Shown here piece by piece: positions 32,198-40,398 of a DNA stretch of 64,000 bases. The notes below the pieces were generated by a model, which made no database searches, was not told where the DNA came from, and saw only the letters and a program-made list of their open reading frames with translations. The first letter of the stretch is position 1; every line of letters begins with the position of its first letter. Location of the stretch: the NCBI RefSeq assembly GCF_000735695.2, contig NZ_JASZ02000009.1, forward strand, positions 1-64,000, written 5' to 3'. Both the position numbers and the translations under genes were made by a program. This stretch comes from Kaistella haifensis DSM 19056 (GTDB taxonomy: Bacteria > Bacteroidota > Bacteroidia > Flavobacteriales > Weeksellaceae).

Positions 32198-34192
32198 TTA
32201 AATCTGTGTATTAGATTCCGGACCTAAAATGGTTTCCGGTGATTCGTTTTCAGGAGTGTGAGTGTTGGAAACCGGATGCTCAGTAAGTTCAGGATCCCAA
32301 GCTCTTTGACCGAAAATTTCTTCTAAATCTTCTCTGAAAATCACCTCTTTTTCTAGAAGTTTATTGGCCAATGCATCAAGTTTATCTTTGTTTGCTGATA
32401 AAATTTGTAATGCTCTCTGATATTGAGTTGCAATGATTTTCGAAATTTCTTCATCAATTATTTTGGCAGTTTGCTCAGAATATGGTTTCCCGAAATTGTA
32501 TTCGGATTGACCAGAACTATCATAGTAGGAAATGTTTCCGATTTTTTCGTTTAAACCATAAATTGTCACCATCGCCTGAGCTTGTTTGGTAACTCTTTCC
32601 AAATCGGAAAGTGCTCCGGTAGAAATGTTTCCGAAAATTACTTGTTCCGCAGCTCTTCCCCCTAAAGTTGCACAAAGTTCATCGTACATCTGTTCAGTTG
32701 TTGTAAGCTGCCTTTCTTCCGGTAAATACCATGCAGCGCCTAACGATCGGCCTCTTGGTACAATGGTAACTTTCAATAGAGGAGCAGCATGTTCCACGAG
32801 CCAAGAAATGGTTGCATGACCAGCTTCGTGATAGGCAACTCTTCTTTTTTCTGAAGGTTTTATTGCTTTATTTTTCTTTTCTAAACCACCGATGATTCTG
32901 TCTACAGCGTCTAAGAAATCTTGTTTATTTACAGATTCATGGCCGTTTCTCGCAGCAATTAGGGCTGCTTCATTACAAACATTTGCGATATCAGCACCAC
33001 TAAATCCCGGAGTTTGTTTAGCCAAAAATTCTCTGTCGATATTTTCATCAAGTTTAATTTTCGCCAAATGCACGTCGAAAATTTCTTTTCTTTCGTGAAG
33101 TTCGGGCAAATCAACATAAATGGAACGGTCGAATCGGCCGGCTCGCATCAACGCTTTATCCAAAATGTCAGCTCTGTTGGTTGCTGCCATTACGATTACA
33201 TTGGTATCTGTTCCGAAACCATCCATTTCGGTAAGCAATTGGTTAAGAGTGTTCTCTCTTTCGTCGTTACCACCGGTGAAATTTCCTTTACCTCTCGCTC
33301 TACCAATAGCGTCAATCTCATCAATGAAAATAATCGCCGGAGATTTCGCTTTAGCTTGCGCAAAAAGATCGCGAACTCTGGAAGCTCCAACTCCCACAAA
33401 CATTTCCACAAAATCGGAACCCGAAAGTGAAAAGAAAGGAACCTTTGCTTCACCAGCAACAGCTTTTGCCAAAAGGGTTTTACCTGTTCCCGGAGGACCT
33501 ACTAAAAGAACTCCTTTCGGAATTTTGCCTCCTAATTTGGTGTATTTTTCAGAATTTTTAAGGAAATCTACCACTTCCTGTACTTCTTCTTTTGCGCCTT
33601 CTAATCCAGCAACATCTTTGAAGGTTACCTGTACTTTTTCCTTTTCATCAAATAATTTAGCACGCGATTTTCCGATGGAGAAGATCTGTCCACCAGGACC
33701 GCCACCTCCGCCGCCCATCATTTTTCGGAAGATCACAAAATAGAATAATGCCATAATTGCGATCCAGAAAACAGCCGTGAAAAGCAGTTCTGTCATTGGG
33801 TTTTTGCCAATTCCATAGTCTCTTTTAGTTGCAATGGCGGGGTTTTCCTGCTTGATTTTATCGAACTTTTCAAGGAAAAGCTGTAAATCACCAAAACTCA
33901 ATGTATAATCTGGTTTTGGTGCAAAATCAAATGTAGAAAATGGACTTTTATCTTTGGCAACTTGCTTATTGGCAAGTTCTGTTTTTGCAGCTTTGGTTAA
34001 GAAGACATCCGCTTTTTCGGTGTCTTTATATATCATTACATCCTGAATTTTTCCTTGCTGAAGCAGTTGAAAGAAGCCTTCTTCGTCGAGTGAATTGGAG
34101 CTAGAATCGCTATTCATGTTGGTGAAGAAGAACAGCAATACTGCTGCGATCAGTATCGGAAAAAACCAGTTAAATCCTTTGTTGTTATTCAT
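32198..34192 (-). CDS. ftsH: ATP-dependent zinc metalloprotease FtsH
   Basis: 664 residues. TM1 is at about 8-24 and TM2 at about 133-153, with a periplasmic FtsH_ext domain between. A Gly-rich linker (GGGGGGPGG) leads to the AAA domain with Walker A GPPGTGKT and Walker [12 protein letters not shown]. The second region of homology has [12 protein letters not shown], and the metalloprotease site is VAYHEAGHA with the third ligand in [11 protein letters not shown]. It degrades membrane and some soluble proteins as a hexamer. It follows rsfS closely and shares its promoter. Confidence 0.96.
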   Translation of the reverse strand: MNNNKGFNWFFPILIAAVLLFFFTNMNSDSSSNSLDEEGFFQLLQQGKIQDVMIYKDTEKADVFLTKAAKTELANKQVAKDKSPFSTFDFAPKPDYTLSFGDLQLFLEKFDKIKQENPAIATKRDYGIGKNPMTELLFTAVFWIAIMALFYFVIFRKMMGGGGGGPGGQIFSIGKSRAKLFDEKEKVQVTFKDVAGLEGAKEEVQEVVDFLKNSEKYTKLGGKIPKGVLLVGPPGTGKTLLAKAVAGEAKVPFFSLSGSDFVEMFVGVGASRVRDLFAQAKAKSPAIIFIDEIDAIGRARGKGNFTGGNDERENTLNQLLTEMDGFGTDTNVIVMAATNRADILDKALMRAGRFDRSIYVDLPELHERKEIFDVHLAKIKLDENIDREFLAKQTPGFSGADIANVCNEAALIAARNGHESVNKQDFLDAVDRIIGGLEKKNKAIKPSEKRRVAYHEAGHATISWLVEHAAPLLKVTIVPRGRSLGAAWYLPEERQLTTTEQMYDELCATLGGRAAEQVIFGNISTGALSDLERVTKQAQAMVTIYGLNEKIGNISYYDSSGQSEYNFGKPYSEQTAKIIDEEISKIIATQYQRALQILSANKDKLDALANKLLEKEVIFREDLEEIFGQRAWDPELTEHPVSNTHTPENESPETILGPESNTQI

Positions 34193-34244
34193 ATCTGTTT
34201 TTATAAAAATTTTGACGAAAAAAGAATTCCGTCAATGCTTTAGA

Positions 34245-34607
34245 TTAATTTTCTATTTTAGTGATTTTGGCATCGCCCCAAAGCTCCTCGATATCGTAAT
34301 ACTCACGGGTTTCTCTTTGGAAAACGTGTACTACAACAGACACATAATCGAGCAGAACCCACAGCGAATTTTCAGTTCCTTCCACATGCCATGGTCGGTC
34401 TTGTAACTCGTTTCGAACTTTTTTTTCAATGTTTCCGGAGATTGCTGAAACTTGAGTATTGGAGTTTCCTGTGCAAATTATAAATGTTTGAGCTACTGAG
34501 TTTTCGATGCTAGAAAGATCGAAAATCATGATGTCTTCACCTTTTGTATCTTGTATTGCTTCCACGATTTTGTTGGTAAGCAGTTGTTTTTCTGTAATTT
34601 TATTCAT
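34245..34607 (-). CDS. rsfS: Ribosomal silencing factor RsfS
   Basis: 120 residues, one RsfS/Iojap (DUF143) domain: DIMIFDLSSIENSVAQTFII, RPWHVEGTENSLWVLLDY and VVVHVFQRETREYYDIEELW. It binds L14 and blocks subunit joining when nutrients are scarce. A -7 box is at 34628-34635; it heads the operon with ftsH. Confidence 0.94.
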   Translation of the reverse strand: MNKITEKQLLTNKIVEAIQDTKGEDIMIFDLSSIENSVAQTFIICTGNSNTQVSAISGNIEKKVRNELQDRPWHVEGTENSLWVLLDYVSVVVHVFQRETREYYDIEELWGDAKITKIEN

Positions 34608-34627
34608 TAAAAATCTTGTATAATCTG

Positions 34628-34635
34628 CAAATTTA
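34628..34635 (-). promoter_or_regulatory. -7 box of rsfS-ftsH
   Basis: Minus strand TAAATTTG (exact) 20 bases before the ATG at 34607. Confidence 0.5.
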
Positions 34636-34694
34636 TTGTTTTTTTATTTAATTAAAGCCAATTTTGCTGTTTCTATCTCTTAAAGTTTTCATAA

Positions 34695-35411
34695 ATGAGC
34701 ACACTTATTTTCCTTGAAAAATGTACTTCTACTAATGACGAAATTCTCAGGCATTTTACTTTAACGCGATCTGCACATTTGGCGATTTATACCTTTAACC
34801 AAACTCGAGGAAGAGGGCAATATGGCAATAGCTGGAACTTATCGGTAAACCAAAATCTTGCTTTTTCGATGGCTTTACCGGTGGATCAATTCACCATTCG
34901 GGATCAATTTATCAATTTTCGTACCGCTGAAGTTTTGGCTAATTTTCTTGCCATAATGACAAAATCTACTGTAGAAATCAAGTGGCCGAATGATTTGATA
35001 ATTCAGAATAAAAAAGTAGCAGGAATTTTAATCGAGAAAAAGAATATTGATGGAATTTCTTATTTTATTATCGGAATTGGTTTGAATGTTTTACAAACTG
35101 ATTTTCAAGATCTTAAAAAGGCGGGTTCTTTGTTTACGCAAACTGGAATAAGCTTTCAACTTCATGATTTCGCAAAAGAACTTTATGAATATTTAATGGA
35201 AAACTTAACCAAAAAAGCCTCAGAAGACAATATTTTGAAAGAAATCAATCACCGATTATTCAGAAAAGATAAAGTTTCTGTTTTTTCACACCATGAGATG
35301 AGACAGAATGGCATCATTAAAAATGTAGATGAAGAAGGTTTTCTTTGGGTTGAACTGGAAAATGACGGTTTGAAAAAGTTCTATCACAAGGAAATTGAAT
35401 TGCTTTATTGA
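34695..35411 (+). CDS. birA: Biotin--[acetyl-CoA-carboxylase] ligase, monofunctional
   Basis: 238 residues. The ligase core carries TRGRGQYGNSW (biotinyl-AMP loop), EIKWPNDLI and VAGILIEKKN, and a short C-terminal SH3-like domain follows. It lacks the N-terminal DNA-binding helix-turn-helix of E. coli BirA, so it cannot act as a repressor. It is divergent from rsfS and convergent with the LptF/G gene, overlapping it by 7 bases. Confidence 0.9.
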   Translation: MSTLIFLEKCTSTNDEILRHFTLTRSAHLAIYTFNQTRGRGQYGNSWNLSVNQNLAFSMALPVDQFTIRDQFINFRTAEVLANFLAIMTKSTVEIKWPNDLIIQNKKVAGILIEKKNIDGISYFIIGIGLNVLQTDFQDLKKAGSLFTQTGISFQLHDFAKELYEYLMENLTKKASEDNILKEINHRLFRKDKVSVFSHHEMRQNGIIKNVDEEGFLWVELENDGLKKFYHKEIELLY

Positions 35412-36499
35412 TTGGCTCTTTTGAAATAAAGATACAAAGCAATTGGTCCGAAAATGAGATTTGGAAACCACATCGCAAGAAGCGGTGGCATACTTTTATT
35501 CTCGGAAACCACCTTCAGCACCTCAAATGAGAACACAAAAACAAATGCCAATGCAATTCCTAGCGCAAGATTGAGCCCCAATCCGCCACGTTTTTTTTGT
35601 GAAGACAAACTAAGCCCCAAAAAGGTAAGAATAATTACCGAAACCGGCATCGAAGTTCTTTGGTAGAGCTCATTCAAATAGCTGTTCAAGTTTGCGTTTC
35701 CTTTTTCTTTTTCGCGATCGATGAATTTGATGAGTTCTGGAGTGGTTTTATTTTGCCCCAACAAAACATCCGGGAAAAGCTCTTCCGGCGGATGACCAAA
35801 ACTTTTGTTCAACGTGTTTCCATTGTTGAGTTTTTCTGTATCGTCTTTATTGATGGTTTTTTCGAAATAATTATTAAGCGAAAAATATTTTTTGTCTTTA
35901 TCCCAATAGAAATCGTTGGCGTTCAACTGATAGATTAATTTTTTGTTCTTATCGAATTTTTGATAAATAAATCCAGAGCCGCGTTTTTCTTTTTTATTAT
36001 AACTTTTAATAAAGATATATTCGGTTTTGGAAAGTTGGGTAGAAACTTCGGAATTTCCGGTGAATTCCGCACGGCTAACCGCATTGTAAGTGTAAGGTTC
36101 CAACTCGTTTTTCTTGATATTCGAAAGTGGCAAAACGAAATGATTGATTAAAAGAGCGATTAACGCGATGAATCCCGATGTCAGCAAATAAGGTCTTGCA
36201 AAACGATGAAAACTCGCCCCAGAACTTATAATGGCGACAATTTCAGTGTTATTGGCGATTTTGGAAGTAAAGAAAATCACCGAAATGAAAACCAAAATCG
36301 ACATGAAAGTAATGATCAAATTGATAATCCAATACGGATAAAAATTCACGAGAAATTCTGAAACTTTAAAGCCATTGGACTCAATTCTCGGAGCTTTCGC
36401 CTGAACATCGATGACCAAAACGATAATCGTCAACAATCCCAGCATAAACCCAAAGGTTCCGAGGTATTTTTTGATGATATATAAATCGATTATTTTCAT
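35405..36499 (-). CDS. LptF/LptG-family permease
   Basis: 364 residues. Three N-terminal helices (YLGTFGFMLGLLTIIVLVIDV and on), a periplasmic beta-jellyroll domain from about 130 to 260, and three C-terminal helices (SVIILTFLGLSLSSQ, GIALAFVFVFSF) are the YjgP/YjgQ layout. With LptB it extracts lipopolysaccharide from the inner membrane. Bacteroidota carry scattered LptF/G genes, so F or G cannot be assigned. ATG 36499 is used; another in-frame ATG lies 6 bases upstream. The last gene of the tgt operon. Confidence 0.88.
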   Translation of the reverse strand: MKIIDLYIIKKYLGTFGFMLGLLTIIVLVIDVQAKAPRIESNGFKVSEFLVNFYPYWIINLIITFMSILVFISVIFFTSKIANNTEIVAIISSGASFHRFARPYLLTSGFIALIALLINHFVLPLSNIKKNELEPYTYNAVSRAEFTGNSEVSTQLSKTEYIFIKSYNKKEKRGSGFIYQKFDKNKKLIYQLNANDFYWDKDKKYFSLNNYFEKTINKDDTEKLNNGNTLNKSFGHPPEELFPDVLLGQNKTTPELIKFIDREKEKGNANLNSYLNELYQRTSMPVSVIILTFLGLSLSSQKKRGGLGLNLALGIALAFVFVFSFEVLKVVSENKSMPPLLAMWFPNLIFGPIALYLYFKRANQ

Positions 36500-36514
36500 G
36501 AACATGGTTCCTTG

Positions 36515-37648
36515 TTAGAGTCTTGTTTTCAGCGTAGGGATTACCGAGTTTTTCCACTCGTAGAAATCGCCGGCTATAATGTGTTCTCTGGCAACTCTTA
36601 CCAAATCGAGGTAGAACGCCAAATTGTGTACCGAAGCGATCTGTTTTGCCAAATATTCTTTCGCAACGAACAAATGTCGGACATACGCTTTGGAATATTC
36701 TGAATCCACATAACTGGTCCCGAACTCGTCTAACGGAGAAAAATCGCTTTCCCATTTTTTATTTTTCATGTTCATCACACCGTTCCAAGTGAAGAGCATT
36801 GCGTTTCTTGCATTTCTTGTCGGCATCACACAATCCATCATATCGATTCCGAGACCGATGGATTCTAGGATGTTCCACGGTGTTCCGACGCCCATCAAAT
36901 ATCTTGGTTTGTCTTTGGGCAAAATATCGGTTACTTCGTCGGTGATTCGGTACATTTCCTCTTCAGGTTCACCCACGGAAAGTCCGCCAATTGCGTTTCC
37001 GGCTGCGTTTTGTTCGGAAATAAATTCCGCCGAAATTTTTCTTAAATCAGAAAAAGTAGAACCTTGAACAATTGGGAAAAGTCTCTGTTTATGTCCATAG
37101 ATTTCCGGGTTTTCTTCGATCCATTCGATGCATCTTTTTAGCCATCGATGGGTCATTTCCATAGAATCTTTGGCCAAATTGTAATCGCAAGGATACGGCG
37201 TACATTCATCAAAAGCCATAAAAATATCAGCACCAATTTGACGCTGGATTTCCATAGATTTTTCAGGAGAAATGAAATGTAAACTTCCATCGATGTGTGA
37301 TTTGAATTTCACACCTTCTTCGGTTAATTTTCTGGACTTTGATAAAGAAAAAACCTGATAACCACCGGAATCGGTAAGAATCGGCAAATCCCAATTCATG
37401 AATTTATGTAAACCGCCTGCAGCCTGCATAATATCCATTTTCGGACGTAAATTGAGGTGGTATGTGTTTCCTAAAATAATTTGAGCTTTGATGTCATCGC
37501 GAAGTTCTCTTTGATGAACAGTTTTTACAGAAGCTACCGTCCCAACAGGCATGAATATTGGAGTTTGGATGGTTCCGTGATCTGTAGTAATGGTTCCGGC
37601 TCTTGCTTTTCCGGTCGTTGTATTGTTGATTTCGAAAAATTGGGACAT
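36515..37648 (-). CDS. tgt: Queuine tRNA-guanine transglycosylase, lacking the zinc cysteines
   Basis: 377 residues. It exchanges G34 for queuine or its precursor in GUN tRNAs. TIM-barrel motifs are intact: LTDSGGYQVFSLS (catalytic Asp), QIGADIFMAFDECTPYP, GGLSVGEP, and MDCVMPTRNARN (nucleophilic Asp). The C-terminal zinc site (C-x-C-x2-C...H, reading ECDCYTCKNYSRAYLHH in E. coli) is here EFGTSYVDSEYSKAYVRH, with no Cys. The gene starts at ATG 37648 (or 37651), right after the DUF4296 stop. It lies in the GT2-DUF4296-tgt-lptF/G operon. Confidence 0.92.
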   Translation of the reverse strand: MSQFFEINNTTTGKARAGTITTDHGTIQTPIFMPVGTVASVKTVHQRELRDDIKAQIILGNTYHLNLRPKMDIMQAAGGLHKFMNWDLPILTDSGGYQVFSLSKSRKLTEEGVKFKSHIDGSLHFISPEKSMEIQRQIGADIFMAFDECTPYPCDYNLAKDSMEMTHRWLKRCIEWIEENPEIYGHKQRLFPIVQGSTFSDLRKISAEFISEQNAAGNAIGGLSVGEPEEEMYRITDEVTDILPKDKPRYLMGVGTPWNILESIGLGIDMMDCVMPTRNARNAMLFTWNGVMNMKNKKWESDFSPLDEFGTSYVDSEYSKAYVRHLFVAKEYLAKQIASVHNLAFYLDLVRVAREHIIAGDFYEWKNSVIPTLKTRL

Positions 37649-37652
37649 CATA

Positions 37653-38021
37653 TTATCTTGCAAACGCGGGTACGTTTTTATTTTCTTTTAATTTCTTTTC
37701 AATATAATCTTTCGCTGCAGGATCTTTTTCCAAAACAATTTCTTGTGCATTGTTGAGGATTTTTTCCATATCTCCTGTCGCGGTATAAAATTTATAACTT
37801 TCGACAAAATCGGTTGCCGTAATATTCTTTTGTTTAAGGGTAAATCGCGTTAAATTTTCGATATTGGTTTGCGGGAAGAAGTTGCTCATCTGATCATTGA
37901 TGGCAAATTCAGCAATAATTTCTGACATTTTATCTTTCTCGATTAGGTTTTTCGGAGGATCGATTAGTTCCGAGCAACTCGCCAATAAAAAGGTAAAGAT
38001 GATAAAAAACCAATTTTTCAT
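37653..38021 (-). CDS. DUF4296 lipoprotein
   Basis: 122 residues from ATG 38021. The signal peptide ends in FLLASC (lipobox). The mature part, with DKMSEIIAEFAINDQMSNF and DFVESYKFYTATGDMEKIL, fits DUF4296, a Bacteroidota envelope family of unknown function. The start overlaps the GT2 stop by 4 bases. A longer reading from 38045 would put eight extra residues before the signal peptide and is rejected. Confidence 0.82.
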   Translation of the reverse strand: MKNWFFIIFTFLLASCSELIDPPKNLIEKDKMSEIIAEFAINDQMSNFFPQTNIENLTRFTLKQKNITATDFVESYKFYTATGDMEKILNNAQEIVLEKDPAAKDYIEKKLKENKNVPAFAR

Positions 38022-38734
38022 AATTTCCCGATGATTGATTTCCATTTTAGATTTAAAACACCAAAAACAGCTTCATGGATGATTCCGCCATTCATTTTGC
38101 TTTCGCCTAATTCCCGGTTGGTAAAAATTATCGGCACTTCCACAATTCTGAACCCTTTTTTGTAGGCACGAAATTTCATTTCGATCTGAAAGCCGTAACC
38201 TTTAAGTTTAATGTTGTCTAGTCCGATTTCTTCCAACACTTTTCTCGAAAAGCACACAAACCCGGCAGTGGTATCATGAATCGGAATTCCGAGAATTGCG
38301 CGAACATATTTCGATGCGAAATAGGACAAAAGAACCCTTCCCATCGGCCAGTTCACCACATTAACTCCTTTGGAATAGCGCGAACCAATGCTCATGTCTG
38401 CATTTTTACACGCTTCAAAAAGTTTACTCAGATCTTTTGGATTATGCGAAAAATCGGCATCCATTTCAAAAATATAATCATATTGGTTTTGTAGCGCCCA
38501 CCGGAAACCGTGGATGTACGCTTTTCCCAAACCGTCTTTGGTTTTCCTAACGCTGAGATGAAGAATATGCGGATAAATTTTTTGTAAATTTCTTACAATA
38601 TCTGCTGTTCCGTCGGGCGAAGAATCATCAACAATAAGGATGTGGAAGTCCTCTTCCAATACAAAAACTGCTGAAATTATATTTTCAATATTTTCCTTCT
38701 CGTTATAAGTAGGAATAATGACGAGTTTCTTCAT
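38018..38734 (-). CDS. Polyprenol monophosphomannose synthase-like GT2 glycosyltransferase
   Basis: 238 residues. A GT-A fold family 2 enzyme: VIIPTYNEKENIENII, LIVDDSSPDGTADIV, EMDADFSHNPKDL (metal-binding D-x-D) and GSRYSKGVNVVNWP are the Dpm1 signatures. It would transfer a sugar from a nucleotide donor to polyprenyl phosphate. There is no C-terminal membrane domain. First gene of the operon, with a -7 box at 38751-38758. Confidence 0.87.
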   Translation of the reverse strand: MKKLVIIPTYNEKENIENIISAVFVLEEDFHILIVDDSSPDGTADIVRNLQKIYPHILHLSVRKTKDGLGKAYIHGFRWALQNQYDYIFEMDADFSHNPKDLSKLFEACKNADMSIGSRYSKGVNVVNWPMGRVLLSYFASKYVRAILGIPIHDTTAGFVCFSRKVLEEIGLDNIKLKGYGFQIEMKFRAYKKGFRIVEVPIIFTNRELGESKMNGGIIHEAVFGVLNLKWKSIIGKL

Positions 38735-38750
38735 CCTTGAAATTAATTTG

Positions 38751-38758
38751 CAAAGATA
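38751..38758 (-). promoter_or_regulatory. -7 box of the GT2-DUF4296-tgt-lptF/G operon
   Basis: Minus strand TATCTTTG (exact TAnnTTTG) 16 bases before the ATG at 38734. Confidence 0.5.
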
Positions 38759-38857
38759 AACTTTTCCTGCTTCTTTTTTTAAGGATTTCTTTTTGGAGGA
38801 ATTTTTTTGAGATTTTATTTGTAGAGGAATTCAGTGAATTATTTCTTTTTATATTCT

Positions 38858-38865
38858 TATTTTTG
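38858..38865 (+). promoter_or_regulatory. -7 box of the DUF4271-hemD unit
   Basis: TATTTTTG (exact), followed by CAAAA. It lies downstream of the GTG at 38834, which rules that start out. Confidence 0.55.
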
Positions 38866-38881
38866 CAAAAAAAATAATCAA

Positions 38882-39523
38882 TTGATTAGAATTGCACAGC
38901 ATAATGATTGGGTCGTATGGATTCTTGTGGGCTGTATTTTCCTTTATATATTCATGCTGGTTTCGTTGCGCAGGGATTCTGGCGTATTGGAATTTCTTAT
39001 GCAGAAATTTCCCGATTCTACAAATAATTTCCTAAGCTGGATGATAATTAGTGTGGTTTTTTGCGTCACTTTATCGGTTTTGGTTTCTCCGTATTTGCCG
39101 GCTGTTCCAAATACCATTAGCGCTCTGCAAATTGGAGGCTATGAATTGAACAAGTTTGGCTATACTTTCTTGGCAATTAGTGCATTTTATTTCATGAAAA
39201 ACGCTTTAAGTTATCTGTTTTTTGCTGGGACGGGATCGGTGAAGAAATGGGAAGTGTTTTATTTTACCGTTTCCAAATTCTATTTTTCTTTTTCGTTGAT
39301 AATCATGATTTTGTGTGTGATTAGCAATTTTTATATAGTGGATCGTGCAGAAATGTTTAATATTTGTGTAGTAGGACTGGCCGCAATTTTTTTATTTAAA
39401 TTAAGCTATTATCTCTTTCACAGCAGTCGGATACTTCCCGAAAGATGGTATTATAAAATTTTGTATATTTGCACCCTCCAAATTGTACCCGTTTTGGTAC
39501 TCTGGAAGGTATTGTTTTTTTAA
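38882..39523 (+). CDS. DUF4271 membrane protein
   Basis: 213 residues if started at TTG 38882 (MIRIAQHNDWVVWILVGC). About six membrane helices follow, including FLYIFMLVSLRRDSG and the C-terminal ILYICTLQIVPVLVLWKVLF. DUF4271 genes typically precede hemD in Bacteroidota, as here; the function is unknown. A GTG at 38834 would give 16 more residues, but the -7 box at 38858-38865 lies inside that extension. hemD starts 9 bases after the stop. Confidence 0.75.
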   Translation: MIRIAQHNDWVVWILVGCIFLYIFMLVSLRRDSGVLEFLMQKFPDSTNNFLSWMIISVVFCVTLSVLVSPYLPAVPNTISALQIGGYELNKFGYTFLAISAFYFMKNALSYLFFAGTGSVKKWEVFYFTVSKFYFSFSLIIMILCVISNFYIVDRAEMFNICVVGLAAIFLFKLSYYLFHSSRILPERWYYKILYICTLQIVPVLVLWKVLFF

Positions 39524-39531
39524 TTATTTTG

Positions 39532-40275
39532 ATGATGAAAATTAAATCTATATTAGTTTCGCAACCTGCACCGAATGAATCTTCTCCATATTTAGAGATG
39601 GCCAGAAAGGAAAAAATCAAGATAGATTTCAGGCCTTTTATTCATGTAGAAGGGGTAGATGCAAAGGAACTTAGAACACAAAAAATTGATTTGGCACAAT
39701 TTACAGGGATTATTTTCACCAGCAAAAATGCCGTTGACAATTATTTTCGCCTTGCAGAGGAAATGCGCTTCGCGGTTCCCGATTCCATGAGGTATATTTG
39801 CCAATCTGAAGCGATTGCAAACTACCTTCAAAAGCATATCGTGTACCGAAAAAGAAAAATTTCTTTTGGTGAAAAAACTTTCGCCGATTTAATGCCTTTA
39901 TTCAAAAAATTCCCAACAGAAAAATATTTGTTACCTGCCGCAGAAAGCATCAGTCTGGATATTTTGAAAGTATTGGAAGCTGCTCCGATTGATTGGACCA
40001 AAGCAACCATGTACAGAACTGTTTCCAGTGATTTGAGTGACATTAATATTAAAGATTACGACATGTTGGTTTTCTTTAGTCCACAAGGAATTAGATCGTT
40101 AGGTTCTAATTTCAAAGATTTTAAACAAGAAGATACCAAAATCGCAGTTTTCGGAAACACCACAGAAATGGCCGCAAAAGAAGCCGGATTGAGAGTGGAT
40201 GTGATGGCGCCAAGCAAAGAAACTCCATCAATGACAATGGCAATTGAAAAATATGTAAGAAGTATGAATAAGTAA
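39532..40275 (+). CDS. hemD: Uroporphyrinogen-III synthase
   Basis: 247 residues. It cyclises hydroxymethylbilane to uroporphyrinogen III in heme synthesis. The HemD4 fold is recognisable by KSILVSQPAPNE, FTGIIFTSKNAVDNYF, YDMLVFFSPQGIRSL and KIAVFGNTTEMAAKEAG. The sequence family is weakly conserved, but context after DUF4271 supports it. Either of two adjacent ATGs (39532, 39535) may be used; a longer reading into the DUF4271 gene is not needed. A terminator follows at 40297. Confidence 0.88.
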   Translation: MMKIKSILVSQPAPNESSPYLEMARKEKIKIDFRPFIHVEGVDAKELRTQKIDLAQFTGIIFTSKNAVDNYFRLAEEMRFAVPDSMRYICQSEAIANYLQKHIVYRKRKISFGEKTFADLMPLFKKFPTEKYLLPAAESISLDILKVLEAAPIDWTKATMYRTVSSDLSDINIKDYDMLVFFSPQGIRSLGSNFKDFKQEDTKIAVFGNTTEMAAKEAGLRVDVMAPSKETPSMTMAIEKYVRSMNK

Positions 40276-40296
40276 TTCATCTTCAGTTTGAGATAT

Positions 40297-40332
40297 AAAA
40301 CCGTCTTTTTCTACGAATAAGATGGTTTTTAT
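40297..40332 (+). terminator. Terminator of DUF4271-hemD
   Basis: AAAACCGTCTT (40297-40307) pairs with AAGATGGTTTT (40319-40329, one G-T pair), followed by Ts. Confidence 0.8.
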
Positions 40333-40398
40333 TTTTTATAAATCATAACTTTATCGGCTTTTTTTAATGAAAAAATCCGACGTAATTTTTACAACAAT

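Noticed and set aside
33120-33743. Long open frame antisense to ftsH
   Set aside because: It lies wholly within ftsH, has no family motifs and reads as a codon-bias shadow (Ser/Phe-rich).
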